A stretch of 64,000 bases of DNA from positions 3,954,501 to 4,018,500 of the forward strand of contig JAZARR010000032.1 of the NCBI GenBank assembly GCA_037389465.1. The letters are read 5' to 3'. The DNA comes from Baylisascaris procyonis (Eukaryota > Nematoda > Chromadorea > Rhabditida > Ascarididae). The notes beneath the pieces were generated by a model, which was not told the origin of the DNA, searched no databases, and was given only the letters and a program-made list of their open reading frames with translations. The translations under genes were made by a program, and so were the position numbers. Shown in pieces: positions 14,001 to 26,700 of this stretch (the stretch's first letter is position 1; every line of letters starts with the position of its first letter).

Positions 14001-16641
14001 TGTGCAAAAAAAGGTGAAAAGTGAGAATGTCATGGCGGTGGATAATATTACAGGAAGTTTCTCGCCTACCAGCGATGTATGAAAGGCGTTCCGTTGAAGA
14101 AACAAAACGAAGAGGTTAGAGGTTTTCTTTTTATTGATACTTGCTGCTTAATTTTGCTCATCTAGCCCCACTTCTCAAGAATTCTATATATTTATGCTTG
14201 TATATCGTGTATTCGACGTCAGTTGCTAATAGTCTTATGGGTAGTTTAAAAAGGATGCTGAAATATATGTGGAAATTGAGGCATAATGCTTAAAGCAGGT
14301 AATAAAAAAGCTGAGGAACTGTGTAGATTTGGAAAGCAGTAAATAAAAAATAAGTCATGTTGGATGTACTTTTTTCCGCGCCCACAAGCTTGAATTTGCA
14401 TGGTGTATGATGACCAAATCGTTTCGGTGAATGTGTATACCCGTCGGTCCTATTGTTTCACTTCGGGATCTACTGAAACTAAAGTTATGAATTCTGGTAA
14501 TTATAGTTCACTCTAAAGGATGATCTCCTACACCAAATTTCATGTTTCCTCAATTTCTAAAGGTATAAAATTTTGCTCAAAGCTATATAAATCCTTAAAC
14601 ACGCCTGCAAATTGCTATCGTTTTAATAACCGATCAGATATTGGTAAAACAAATCATTTTTGCAACATATATATAAGCTGTTGGTTTGTTACTATGCGAA
14701 TGAATTATTGCACATATTTAACTATTTATTAGCGATTTATGATATTAGCTGATGTGATGACGTGGTTGTCTGAAATGGTAATTTCGTCTGCCGCAAAAAT
14801 GACTTTCGATTTTGACAAATCAGTTCAATCAGAAGATAATCACTCCTCGTCTCCTTCTCTCCCTCCCTCACATCAGCCTATGCTAGACAGCATTAGGAAA
14901 TTTTGAGTTAGTCGACTTTATTGGTCGACTAGAGAAAGTTTTAAGCAGTGGAAGGAATACACCAAAAGGCTCCCGCACAATAATGTTTTCATGGGTGTCA
15001 AAGAGCGATATTTTTGTGAGGTTTTTTGAAAACGGTTTGAGCGGTAATGTTCAGCCGCTCTTTTTTTTTTTTTTTCAGGAGAAGAAACCGCTTTCGAACG
15101 ATGAAGCAAAATCAGTAAAGAATTTGGAGGAGCTGGAAGGTGCCGTAAGGACCCTTCAAGCGTTAATCCAGCAGATCAAAGTTCGGTTTGGATTTATTGC
15201 AGGGATGGGATGCTTTCGCTTTTTGAAACATATTAAACACTATCCTTTTCTTTCTCTTCCTCACGAAAAAAGAGGTGAAACGCAAATCAACATTCAAAGT
15301 CAGAGCACTAGCAATGCACATAAATAAATAATTAGATTAATGAATAATTGAAAACACTGGCGGAAATAAATGGAAATCATTGCAGAAAATAAACGGGCCT
15401 CTCAAGCATGGTATTCGAACAGTAAAGTATGGACTGTTACGGGTTAACAGATATGTTGATGAATGAGTGAAATCGGCATTGAAATACTGAAATATTTTTT
15501 CTTAATAGCAATAGATAATAAAATATTCCACAGAATTTGCATAAAAACTCTGAGTAGAATTGTGATATCGTCGTTATCCAATTTGAATGGGCGAATATAA
15601 GATAATTGAGTAGAACAAAAATATTTCCGAACCATCGGGATGAGTGAAACTAAACGAGATTTTGAACAGCATTCAAACGCGGCATTCAAATCGTCGTTAT
15701 TATAAGTAGACTTATGTTTTTTATAGGCACACTTGTAAAACATTTTCTAATCATCTCCAAATGTTAGCGCACAGTTGAACTGTGGTGTTAGGTGGTTTGC
15801 AGACAAGTGTATTAATTAGATATGTTAGAAATGAGATTCTTGGACACTTCTTCGTAGCCTGATATTGCAAGCATTGAATATGTTCGAAAAGGATGAGCCA
15901 ACCTTAGCCTGAAATCACTGTTTGAAGAGTCATAAGCAATTTTAAAAGTTTGCCTTAATCTAATGTGACGGGATTTAAGACATGGTGATATGTGAGAGCT
16001 TTAGCAAAGCCAGTATGAATGCAGCCATTAGTTTCGCCTTCCGAATCTCTTTAAACAAATCTCGAAGTGATATCGACAGCTGAGAGACTGCCAGACAAAT
16101 CGGAGAAACTTAGATTGCTCTTTAATATATAAAAATTATGAGAAGAGAAAAAGATAAAATCCTTTCGGGAACGAAGCCTTCAACCAATCACACAAAAATT
16201 GGTAACTGCAGTCGGACTATAGTCAAGTATTTCACTGGAAGGCCAATTCTTCGAATAGGTGTGGCCGGAGAGGTCACTGATCGGTGAGGAATAAGACCAG
16301 AAAGACTTTCGTTTAGGGGTGTCTATTTTCCATTATGCGGACCTGCATCTCTTATATACCTTTAGGGACACCTGGTTTTTCCTTCTTATTGGAACTCTAC
16401 CTTCTGTTCTCATCCGGTCTTCACTTCATTTTAATATGGAGGGATCGACCCCAGTATCATACATGCAAATTGTGAAACATAGTATCCAGAATATATTGCC
16501 ACTAGACGATTTCAGGATAGAGTGGAGAAACTCACACCAGAACTACAGCAATGTGCTGACGATATGGATTCAGGAGTGAACCAAATGGCACAACTACTTG
16601 AAAGAATGATTGTTAACAATGAAGCGATCAAGAAGAGCTAA
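8059..16641 (+). CDS. Orphan signal-peptide protein, basic and Pro/Thr-rich, 9 exons, 339 aa
   Basis: I do not recognise this family. Exons: 8059-8152, 9290-9381, 10269-10419, 12426-12590, 13336-13397, 13705-13871, 14054-14114, 15079-15180 and 16516-16641 (TAA). Codon phases agree at every junction and the sum is 1020 nt. Exon 1 encodes a secretory leader (MPATFRVSSVYLLLLLHQTE); an in-frame ATG at 8041 would add six residues. Then come a polar segment (DQPGIVRQTDQTNAQ), a Lys/Arg-rich block of about 50 residues with a CC pair (KKRSGGCCSYSPKKPKK), a Pro/Gln/Val stretch (PKPQPVVQPQPIVVPVP), a Thr-rich run, an acidic then aromatic region (VIRKYVQEGRTIRYFDHKMS), and two helical, probably coiled-coil C-terminal exons (NLEELEGAVRTLQALIQQIK; DRVEKLTPELQQCADDMDSG). 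The first two junctions are less certain than the rest. It probably enters the secretory pathway; function unknown. Confidence 0.72.
12023..12352 (+). mobile_element. Solo LTR, copy 1 (in intron 3 of the orphan gene)
   Basis: This 330-bp block resembles 53156-53511 along its length, in the same orientation. It opens TGTCGGGTATAGCACCAAAG (copy 2: TGTTGGGCTATGGCAGCGAA) and closes at CAGTCACAGCA. Similarity stops at that point in both copies. Inside is a TATA-like box, GACCTATAAAAATC, and shared blocks such as TTGTTCTTCA and TTTGTGCTCTTGTGC. TG...CA ends, a central TATA box and no internal coding sequence are what a solo LTR looks like. No convincing target-site duplication flanks this copy. It lies just upstream of exon 4 (12426). 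Confidence 0.62.
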
Positions 16642-16721
16642 TCTTTAGCAATAGTCTCTTCACATCAATAACATCGCACTTCTCTCATATGATAACGACG
16701 TTCGATTGAATTTATTTTGTT

Positions 16722-16727
16722 AATAAA
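16722..16727 (+). terminator. Poly(A) signal AATAAA of the orphan gene
   Basis: A canonical AATAAA lies 81 nt after the TAA stop at 16641, in an AT-rich 3' flank. It is the first canonical signal downstream on this strand. Spacing fits a short nematode 3' UTR. Confidence 0.6.
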
Positions 16728-19700
16728 ACATTTTAACACCTTAAATATGATCAGTTGCTGAATGAAAACTAATAAATAGTATTAGCAAAAAAATCTTTAT
16801 TTACATCGAACAAAGAGAACTGCCGAAGAGGTGAATGAAAATAAGTAAAAGTACAATAAAATGATAATGGGCAGGCACAACAGCTAATGAAATATGGAGA
16901 CCTCAATCGGTTTTATAAATACAGAAGCGTAAATATGTGGGAAGCGATATGTAAACCGACTTCAGTTCCAAGGCAATCATTTCAATGCTTGTGTTGGAAC
17001 TAAAGTCGACGACATTTTGCAAATCGGAGTCTTGAAAAAATGCGTAAAGGCAATTAAATTATTTCCTGTTGCTACACTATTTCCTAGCGAATTACATGCG
17101 AACAACTCTATTGCTCATAATAATTTAAAAAACCGTTCAAGAACATGTCTTACGAATTAATTGAAGACTGTGGTTCACGGGTTGAAAAAAATCGAAGTGA
17201 CATTCGAAAAAGACGTCTGAGCAACCTTTAATAATTCTGCAACATAGTACAAAGTCAAACATAACACCGGCATTCTAAGCTGTGAAGAAAGCAGATCATG
17301 AGATGAGTTTAGTAATCTTATTTGTGACTAGTAAGATCCTAAAAGAGTTCTCGAGAAGCCATAGCTAGATGTCCAACCTTAAATATGATCATCAACCAGA
17401 CTAGGATCTTCAAAAAGAGGATGGCAAAGGATTGTAGAGGCCATATGATGACGCTCGGCACACTAATGTTATTTCATAGCTTATACATAAATCGGTTTTA
17501 AAAGTCTCTATAGACAGATATATGAGAATATTGTAATTTACATTTAACATCAGGAGACTTCATTGCACTGAAATCGCGATTCGCTTCATCTGCAATTGAA
17601 GGGTCGTTGCACTTAACTAGAGAATATATTCATGCCTGTGCTTATGCTTTCGCGATTGCATTATTTACAATACAACATCGCAAAATTCATACTTTTGCAC
17701 TCCATATAAATGAAGAAGCCAACTGTTAGTGTGGCTTAGACTTAGATGATAATCACTGAATGATGATGAGTGACGAGATCGATCCCAGAAGAGATGCATA
17801 CTTAAAGCATTCTTTGCCTGGCACAGCAGCTCTAACCCAATGAACCACTATCAATCCTCTCTTGGATTCTATAAACTCCATTAATTAGTTCTTCGACGTG
17901 CATAATGAAGCAAACCGACGAGCGCATCACGTGAACAATCAGATTAGAACTGACATCACTTGGGAACTTTTATGCCCATCTCCACGTTTTCTGGAACTTT
18001 GAGTGAGGATCCCCGAACAAAGTGGAGTATTTCGGGAGTTCAAGGATTTCACAGATACAGGAACTCCCGAACTGCAAGGATTCACCATCAAAAATATCAT
18101 GGGTATTCCCAGAAGCTAATCAACCCTTCGGCTCGTTCGTTCTTCCAATATGCATCCCGCATCCGATCCCGCAACTCCCCCTCTCCCTGGGGCACGAACC
18201 GTTGAGAAAAACCACCAAAGTTCAATCCTTGGCTCGGAGCTTCCAACAGCGAAAAAACACACAGATGCAGAGTCACATAAATGTGCTTCTGCGAATTTTC
18301 TGGAAGCGCATAAAACCAAGAGCAAGGAAAGCCGTACCAAAAAGCGAGGGCAATATTCACCTTTCCATCCCGCTCACCTGAGTGACTAAGCATGAAGAAC
18401 ATTGGCCCCGAAAATTTTAGTTATGCTATTCAGCAGCGCAAACATTCGAATAATCCGTTTCTCTGCGTTCAGACAAGTGCAAATAGCAGTCTGATTGGGC
18501 TTAAACTTTGCATATGATGTCATATTTATGCGGTGCACTAAATTAGTTTAACCTGTTAAAATCTGGTTGCAATGGTTTCGAAGTTGAAGCCATCAAAGAG
18601 ATAGATAGGCAAACGTAAATACTTCCACTTTGCAAATGCGAACTCATAAAAAAGAGCATAAAAAGCACGTCTGATGAGTCAATAAGCACGTTCACCTTTA
18701 TTACACGTAAGTTGCAAAAAAAAAAACGATTCAACATGAGTGTACAAAAAACGATGAAATCAGAGAACTATCTGCAGTGCAATTAAAATGAAAACTTTTC
18801 AGTAAGAAAAAATAATTGTGAGAAGCACAATGAAAAGATTACCCAAGTGCCATCATTTCGTCCGCATAAACATCCCGGTGGCTGCTTCAAGGTCCATATT
18901 AACGAGATATAGTTCACCCAACTACGGCAACCAGCCAATCAAAGAGAGGACGGACGAGGACGACGAAGAAATGAAACGAAAGGATTTCATTCCACTGCTA
19001 TTTTTCCGTAATCAAATGCCAAAACAAGCATAATTTTCTAACGGAAGTCATTAATAAAAGAACATCATGCACAACACTTGACTTTCAACCGAAACATCAA
19101 TTAGTGTGATAAATGAAGAGTATCGATGTAACAGGAGAAATAACGAAGGAAAACAAACAAACAAAAAAAAAACAGCCATTAAGTAGAACGAAAGAAAAAG
19201 GTGCGAAGAAAGAGGCAGACTATAAAAAAAGACTGCTCCCGAGTAACATGCGGCTAGAAGCACCCGCGTATTTAAAGCGACAACTGAAAAAAAAACAGAA
19301 ATGCATGAGTATAAAACTAGCACAGTATGACATCGTGCTCGAAAACCAATTATCCATCCTCAACAAAGAAGCAACCTAAAACATATCTCCAGTTCTAAGA
19401 ACATCTTGATGTTCGCCTGCAAAATCATTTATCAAATGCAGGCAATCCTCAACGAACAGTGTGTCTAAGTGATATTCAATGAGTTCAAATTCAGTTTCTC
19501 CTCTGTTCAACGTTTAAAGGAAGCGAGTGAATCACTGCATTAGTAAAGGCATTTGCAATCGCCTCGGTCAACGAAACTATCAAAAATGCACTCCGCATTT
19601 CATTCAAGTATCATGGTCATATCCGACTAACCCTCAATTACATAATAATCGTACGCCATCAAATTCCAATATGCTTCAACAATTAGATACAATCACTAGT

Positions 19701-20348
19701 GGCAGGTGACTGCATCTATGATTTTTGAAAATGCGGCCTTAAAGTGAGGGATTGATGAGATACTCAGAACTATGCGTTCATTGTTATATTTATAAGCGAG
19801 CTAAAGAAATTTCGAGCATAGATAGCCAAACAAAGCCAACCAAATCAAGTGAATAAAAGCCCTAATAGTGCGATCAAAACTGACAACAAAAATCGGCCCG
19901 TTTCCCATCAAAAGAGGCATCAAAACTGATCAACAAACATAAAACAATAACAAATGTAATTGTCTAATAGCGTACACCCTGCTTAAAATATATTGGAAAC
20001 ATAGGACATGAGGCGATGGGAGAGACGAGAGGGGGAATTGGGAGGGAAGAGAGAATTGTAGAGATGGGACAATGAGGAACAACAAAAAGACTGCTCCATC
20101 ACCCCAACACTGTTAATACTATGAATAGAAATGCCGACTTTTGTCATAGCGGAGCTAGATTTCCATCGCATTCGAGCGTTTAAAAGTATCATCATTACCA
20201 TTGCTCTTATGTGGAAAATAATTAAAGTGATTCGCTTTTATAAAAAATGTCTTCATGCCTTTTTTTCGAACCATAATTTTAACTGAGAATTTCCCATTAA
20301 CACTAAAATTAAAATTCAAAAAATTTACAACTACTCACTTTTTTTTTG
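16728..20348. other. Convergent intergenic region between the orphan gene and gex-3
   Basis: No exon could be supported on either strand. Several ORFs overlap in different frames on both strands between 17960 and 18400, in a more GC-rich patch. None has splice structure or a recognisable family. A perfect 9-bp inverted repeat (CGGGAGTTC / GAACTCCCG) occurs at 18033-18069. The plus strand turns A-rich here, in line with the minus-strand gene that follows. Confidence 0.5.
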
Positions 20349-20354
20349 TTTATT
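20349..20354 (-). terminator. gex-3: Poly(A) signal AATAAA for gex-3
   Basis: TTTATT on the plus strand reads AATAAA on the gex-3 strand, about 350 nt beyond the stop codon at 20703-20701. It is the first clear signal I found; other variants are possible. Confidence 0.45.
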
Positions 20355-20700
20355 ATAAGCGCAATCGAGCAATCAGTGAGCAGAAACACCAGCATTTGCA
20401 CTTAGAAGAAAATTATAAATGCAAATATGCCGAACAAAATAGTTCATGAAAATGTGAAATATTCAAAGATGTCCCAACTTGCACCCATTCCCTACATCCC
20501 TTCTCTTTGAGTGTGACCACTGCGAATTCAAGCGACTCGTCGAATCAATTTTTGAATGGTACCCTTCTCTCCGCAGTTGTTGTCACACTCTGCGCAGGGA
20601 CAAATAAATAAAACAATAAATAACTGACTAGGAACACATAAAAGCAAGGAAAACTTCCACAGAACACAAACAAATGGAAGCGCTCATCACACCGCGTTCT

Positions 20701-23700
20701 TCATTTAGCCGATTCACTCCGATAGCAGTGCTGATAGGAGGCACGTACAAGATTATATGGGAAACATGACTCGAGAAGATCGAACGAAAGGTACGGACTT
20801 CGTTTTACTAACTGAAAACACATAATACTGATAGCACATTTCAAAGAAAACGCTTGGGAAATCCACAGAACTGTTCAGCAGAATGCGATTATTCCAAAAT
20901 CTCTATTCCAACGACCATTGAAGACGCCATGCTTTGAATGATTTTCCAAAAGCCATCTATGATAATGTATTGCTTTCTGTTTGTTTTAATTGTTCATCTC
21001 GTTTCAGTTTGAGATCACCACAAATATTTACGATCAGAAACGTCAGAATAACCCCCACTGAATGAAGCTCTTTAACTTACTTCCGTGAACAAAACGCAGT
21101 ACATCCGCTCACTACGATAAAATGCGATCTGGGTTAAGAGGAAGCCGACTGCCCTTCTTATTGAAAGCGGAGTCTTCCAAAAGTAACATTTTGCAGTTAG
21201 TTTGCTTGTATCTCCACCCGACTGCCATTTCAACGGGCAAAGTTTGCACTTAACTGAAGTTGTAACACCAAAACAGCTTAACGGCTGGAAACGTTTTTGT
21301 GAAAAGTGTATTCTAAAATTTTGTTGCTTTACTGGCGTATGCCTTGCTTTGCTTATCGATTCGGCACGGATTCAAGAGTGGCACAGACAAATGTCACACA
21401 GAAGAGGCACTCATACTGATTGCACGAGCCGCTTAACGTATAGCACAAAGATGTCAATAAATAGATCATATAACCGAGAAAAAAAACATGATTCCCGAAA
21501 AGTAAATATCTTCTTCAATGTGCACTCAACGCCTCGCTTTACCAACCTTATTAAATGCTTTTTTTAATGCAAAAATGAGTGAATGAAGAGTAATAACCAA
21601 CCTCTTCGAGGAGAACGTACACAGACTGTCTGCTTTTCAATAGTTCAAAATCGCTTGCACCGTCCGAAAGCCTCAGCAAACCGCTTGATGCCAACTAAAT
21701 AGACAGTTAACATCACCTCATGGGGTAGAAGAAGCGCTGGGTGGACCAATGGATAAAAATGGCTTCCTCTTCCTTTTCACCTTCTCTCTTTCCCCCCTCC
21801 CCCCTCTACCACTACAATAACCGCCTCACCAAGAAAACATGTGGACAGGCAGCAGCGAATATTTCAGCAGTGGATCAGTAGTAAATGGTACAAACGCCGG
21901 ATCAAATATCTATCCTCGGGTAAAATTCATTAACTTACTTACTTCTTAATTAACATTATAACCTGTGTGCAGAACTGAATCACATAAGTGTACGAACATC
22001 ACAGTACAGAGGTGGGCAATACAGCACTCAATGGATAGCACTGTAATGTTGAGCTCTGTGGGAAAAAAATAGATGGAAATGCTGGATGGTTTTTTAAGTG
22101 AAAGCGCAGATGCTTAAATCACAAGACATACAGCAAGGAATTCTTTCATCCGTTCGGTCACATCACCCCTTCCATGCAGGCAAAATAGCGTATTGGCGAG
22201 CGTTACCACCGCAATCGGTATACACTGCGAGTTATTCGGCGACGCTGCAAAAAAAAACGTAATATCAACTGCAACCGACGTCATTCAACTCATCACAAGC
22301 CCTAAATGCTCAACTATTAACATACTATAGTCATAAATATAAGAGCCATACTATACTACCATAAAGAAAACAGAACTGAACCCAGTTTTGAAAAGCAGCT
22401 AGTTTCGCATTTATTAGAATTCGATTTTACTGTCAAACCTTCCCAAGCAAACTTCTAGATTTTGCGCCTCTCAAGTTCGGTTTTCATCGGATCCTTAGAG
22501 TAAACAACTCCCATTCACATTTAAATCTGAATTATACTGTATGTAAATACAACAAGTTATTCTCCCATCACCACAACAACCGTATCCGCAGAAAGCGATT
22601 CAGGCGAACATGAACTCATACGATCGTATGGATACGGAAACGAACCGTGAAGTGTCGCCTTGAATGTGCTCGTTGGTGAAAGCGCCAACCTGGGTAGCGA
22701 AAGAGCAATAAAAACAAATAGAAGGCACGTAACAGCATATTGCTCTTCGGGAGGTTGCGACTGCGGAGTCTGTGCTCTAACTGCGTTCATCAACGCAACA
22801 TCCACCTCCGTGGATAGCCCAACTGCCGCGCACATCTCTGAGATCACCTGTAAACATGTGAATAATTCGCCAGGTGGAGGCCAAGTTTCCACCTAACATT
22901 TCAGTTTCTAACAATAAGATATCTTTCTGTAAGGTAATACTGATAAGAAAAAACGTGATGCGCAATATTTAATGACAACGATAAAGAAATTGAATTACGA
23001 AGCAAAATAGTGTTCTAAAACATCGAACATCTGGATAACGACTAACACCTATGTAACGCTCTGAATAGCCGCACTGTGCTCGAAAGTGAAACACCACAAG
23101 AGCAATAAGCCATGCCATCACCGACTTAATCAATCAAAAGATATTTTAGCCTACATACTACCAATATTCTCATTTCCCCGATGCGAAATCCTGGAAGCTT
23201 ACTCAGAACGAATAGCACAGATGTAAGGAGATGTTAAGATCATCGCGTTTACATCTGAATACTTCTGACAGCTGGAACTATGGGTTCAGGGTACACGTAG
23301 GGTACATGAGAAGCGAAAAGACGTAACGACTTTGTTTAGCTGAACAAACACAGCAGCCGAAACGTTTTTTGATCTCCGCACAACGCAAAATGCTCAAACG
23401 AAACAAACAGTGAGTGACCTTAAGCGATGCATCAGTTGTAATAAACAAGAGCGTTTGAAGCATAAATCCCACTAACCAATCTGTTGTGTTCAGAAGAGCT
23501 TTCATGTAAATTGTGCACGGCTGAAAGCAGAAAAGGAAGACGTTCTTCTAAAACATCGTGCAAAGCAACTTGCAGGAGCCCTCTGAACGAAAGGATCTCT
23601 CCAATTATTGTCACTCGTTGCAATACTGATTCCATTGGACCGGTACTTGACATCTTGATATACATAAAAAATTAGTCAATTTGCTTTGATGAATGTGTGT

Positions 23701-26700
23701 ATCTATTCTTATAACTGTTGTGGTCAAAAAACTTTACCAAATTTGAGTATAGAGCATTTCTAATCACACGGGGCTTTATTTCGGGTCAGTTAACTCCTCT
23801 TTTAGTAATACAATCACTATCTCGATTTGAGACAAAAAAATCGAGTAATCATGTTTCGAGCAAAGAATAGAAGAAGCACTCGTACTTCTGAATCTCTAAT
23901 ACCAAACCAGAAAGACGAGCGAAAGATCAACTGAAAATTTGGAGGAAACTTTTTTGGCAAAAGAAATTCAACAAACAACCGAAACGTTGTGGTATAAAAT
24001 ATTTGTAGTAGCCAAGAGTTTCAAAAACGGTGGAAGAGAAATGGCCATAAATAGTAGCGCTGAAAAATTCTCTAATCGTGAGGATATTTTTGCACTTAAT
24101 GTTTTCTTTACTTAATCCAATATGGTTTAGCCGTGGTTGAGGTTTTATTGTACTGTTTACTGCAGAAAAAAATTCCTTCGGGGTCATTGAGGATACTTAT
24201 AGGATTACCGATGTTCGGGGCCTCGAAGGGCAGCAACATTTTCGATTTTGGGAGCTACTCATAATACGCCTAGAGCAGTCACCGGTCATAGCTTATAAAT
24301 ATAAAAACAAAGCAATGTGCGAACATTATTATTAATTATATTATATGGTAACAAAATCGAGGATAATTTAAGCGTAATAGGGAAATTCCCTCTCCCGACT
24401 ACTAAAAACGTGGAAGGAGTGAAAATATTCAAATTATCTTCCCCTAAAAGCAACGCAACAATAGCAATTGCTTTCCGACTGAACAATGGGCGGCCACCCT
24501 CATATCCAATCAGCATCTTCAACGGCTATTATCCTTTAAACTTGGGAAATCGTCTAACCTGTGCCTTTTTGTCTCTGTTGTCTCCACTCAACACCATCAA
24601 CAATTCTCGCATCTTTTCCGGTTTATCAAAATTGCTTCTCGCTATTCTCAGTGCATCACGATATTCGTTGACGATCTTATAGAGTTCGTTGATTTGACAT
24701 GCAACGTGCCACATCAAACGCTCACTCATAAATTTCACTCCATATGGTCCTAGCAATTGAGCCAATGCACGCAATTCTGCAATTTTATCTCTTTCAACAC
24801 CTCAAAAACTATGTTCTCCCTTAAATGTGATTGTACTCATTTATTCACTACACTCAAATTCCATATCCGATCCATGAATTAGGTGCTTACATTTCCAAAC
24901 ATAAACAACCCTTAAGCACGAGCAAAACCCCTTTTCATGTAAGGATCACTAATTTAGGCATCATTCAGGATAGGTGATCAGCAAAACTTGTCTTTAAAAC
25001 AAAAACTTCAGTGACAGTCAGTAAATTTTACGTCGCTATAAAGAAGCAATCATCGGTCATATCTTTCATGTACAAAAATATAACAATATACTAACAATAT
25101 CATTAATGCTGTTACGTGATAACTGTGTGCTCGTTTCCAAAAATGCCTCAGAGAATTGCTGACATCTATAATTAGCATCTAGTTTCAACAATACCAACTA
25201 AATCCCAAGGCACATAACAGAAATTAGAATTTTCACACACCCCAAGAACAGCACATTGCCAAGAGAAGCACAACTTTGAAGATCGATCAAAATTTCCGAA
25301 AAAAACCGCCACTTTTAGAAAAATGCCTTCTAAAGATAAATTTTGGAAAAAAAAAATATTTAAAAAGACGTCAACAAGATGCGCTTGTGCTATTCAGCCA
25401 AACACTCTAATAATAAGCGGAAATAAACCAGGCGATTTAAAGTGCCCATTCAAATAAGCAAAGTGACACACCCCTCGTGTCAGTATACTGGTCTGGATTA
25501 AAGGGGTGTTGATATTCAGGATTTGGGATAAGTGCAGCAAGGTGTGGAGTGAAGAGAATATGACCAGCACTCATTCGCCGCAAAACCACTTCGAGGTACC
25601 TGAAACAGATAGAAAATGAAGACGATTAAGGACCCAAAAAAAAACTGTCATAAAATGTGTCACAATTAGCAAGGCTGCATGAAGCGGGTACGTGATCTCT
25701 GTCCAAAAGATAGAAATTAAAGGAAGTATCTGATAGAAAGTGATTTGCCTTGCCAAGGAGCGAAAGCTTGAAACTGTACTTAAGGAGCAAAAATAGGTAT
25801 TCATAAGCGCTGCTGATGCAAAACGCAACATCGCGGGATAAAAGCTTGGAATTCCAATAACACATAGCCTATATTCCTCCACATTCTCCACTATAGCTTC
25901 CACAGATGTAAGATATGAACTTCGTTGCCGGTTCGCACATGTTAATATGAGAAATCGACAGGTGAACAAGTGGACACTCCTATACATACTCATATTTGAT
26001 AGAAGCCCACTTTATTACCACTTCCGCATTTCTCTAACATTAAATATTTTTTTAATATAACTGCTATGACAATAGCAAACAATTTAAGGAACAGCAATAC
26101 TAAAGCATGATGGAATTTAATGGCCTAAGAAAGACTGATTAGGGAAACCCTACAACCTCTTCTCTGCAGCAGGTTGAGAAAAACTTTGAGGATATAGGCT
26201 GTTAAGCATGATGATAAGGGAGAATAGGCGCAGATCGATTTGGTTTCACCTAAAAGACTAAAATATTCGTTTTTGTTACGCAAAAACAAATTTAGATCAT
26301 TTCCCCGAACACAGAAATCACAACCTATATGCAAACAAAAATCTCTTAAAAATCCGAATCCACCTATTTCTTCCTTGGTAATATTATAAAAGAAATGGGA
26401 CAAAAGATGTATACTAGGAGCCTTTCGCATTTCTTTCAATTCAAAAAATTGTGGAAAACAGTAGAGGGACATGAGGCATTAGGAGTGCCCACGAACCATT
26501 TAGTGTATATGGAGGTGATCGTCTCGGCAGAATGACAATCCAAAGGTTGTGTTTGCTGCAGAAGAACAGTGTTGAACAGACGTGTTATGTCCATGTTAAC
26601 TGAAAAAAAGATAACATGATAAGGCATTTGCCTCATATCTATATGCTCGAATATCCAAAATATCCCCCCTCCTCCAATCAAAGACGCTTTGGTTAAGCAC

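Noticed and set aside
17960..18402. Five overlapping ORFs on both strands
   Set aside because: Several frames open together in a GC-rich patch is not evidence for a gene. No splice partners or family resemblance were found.
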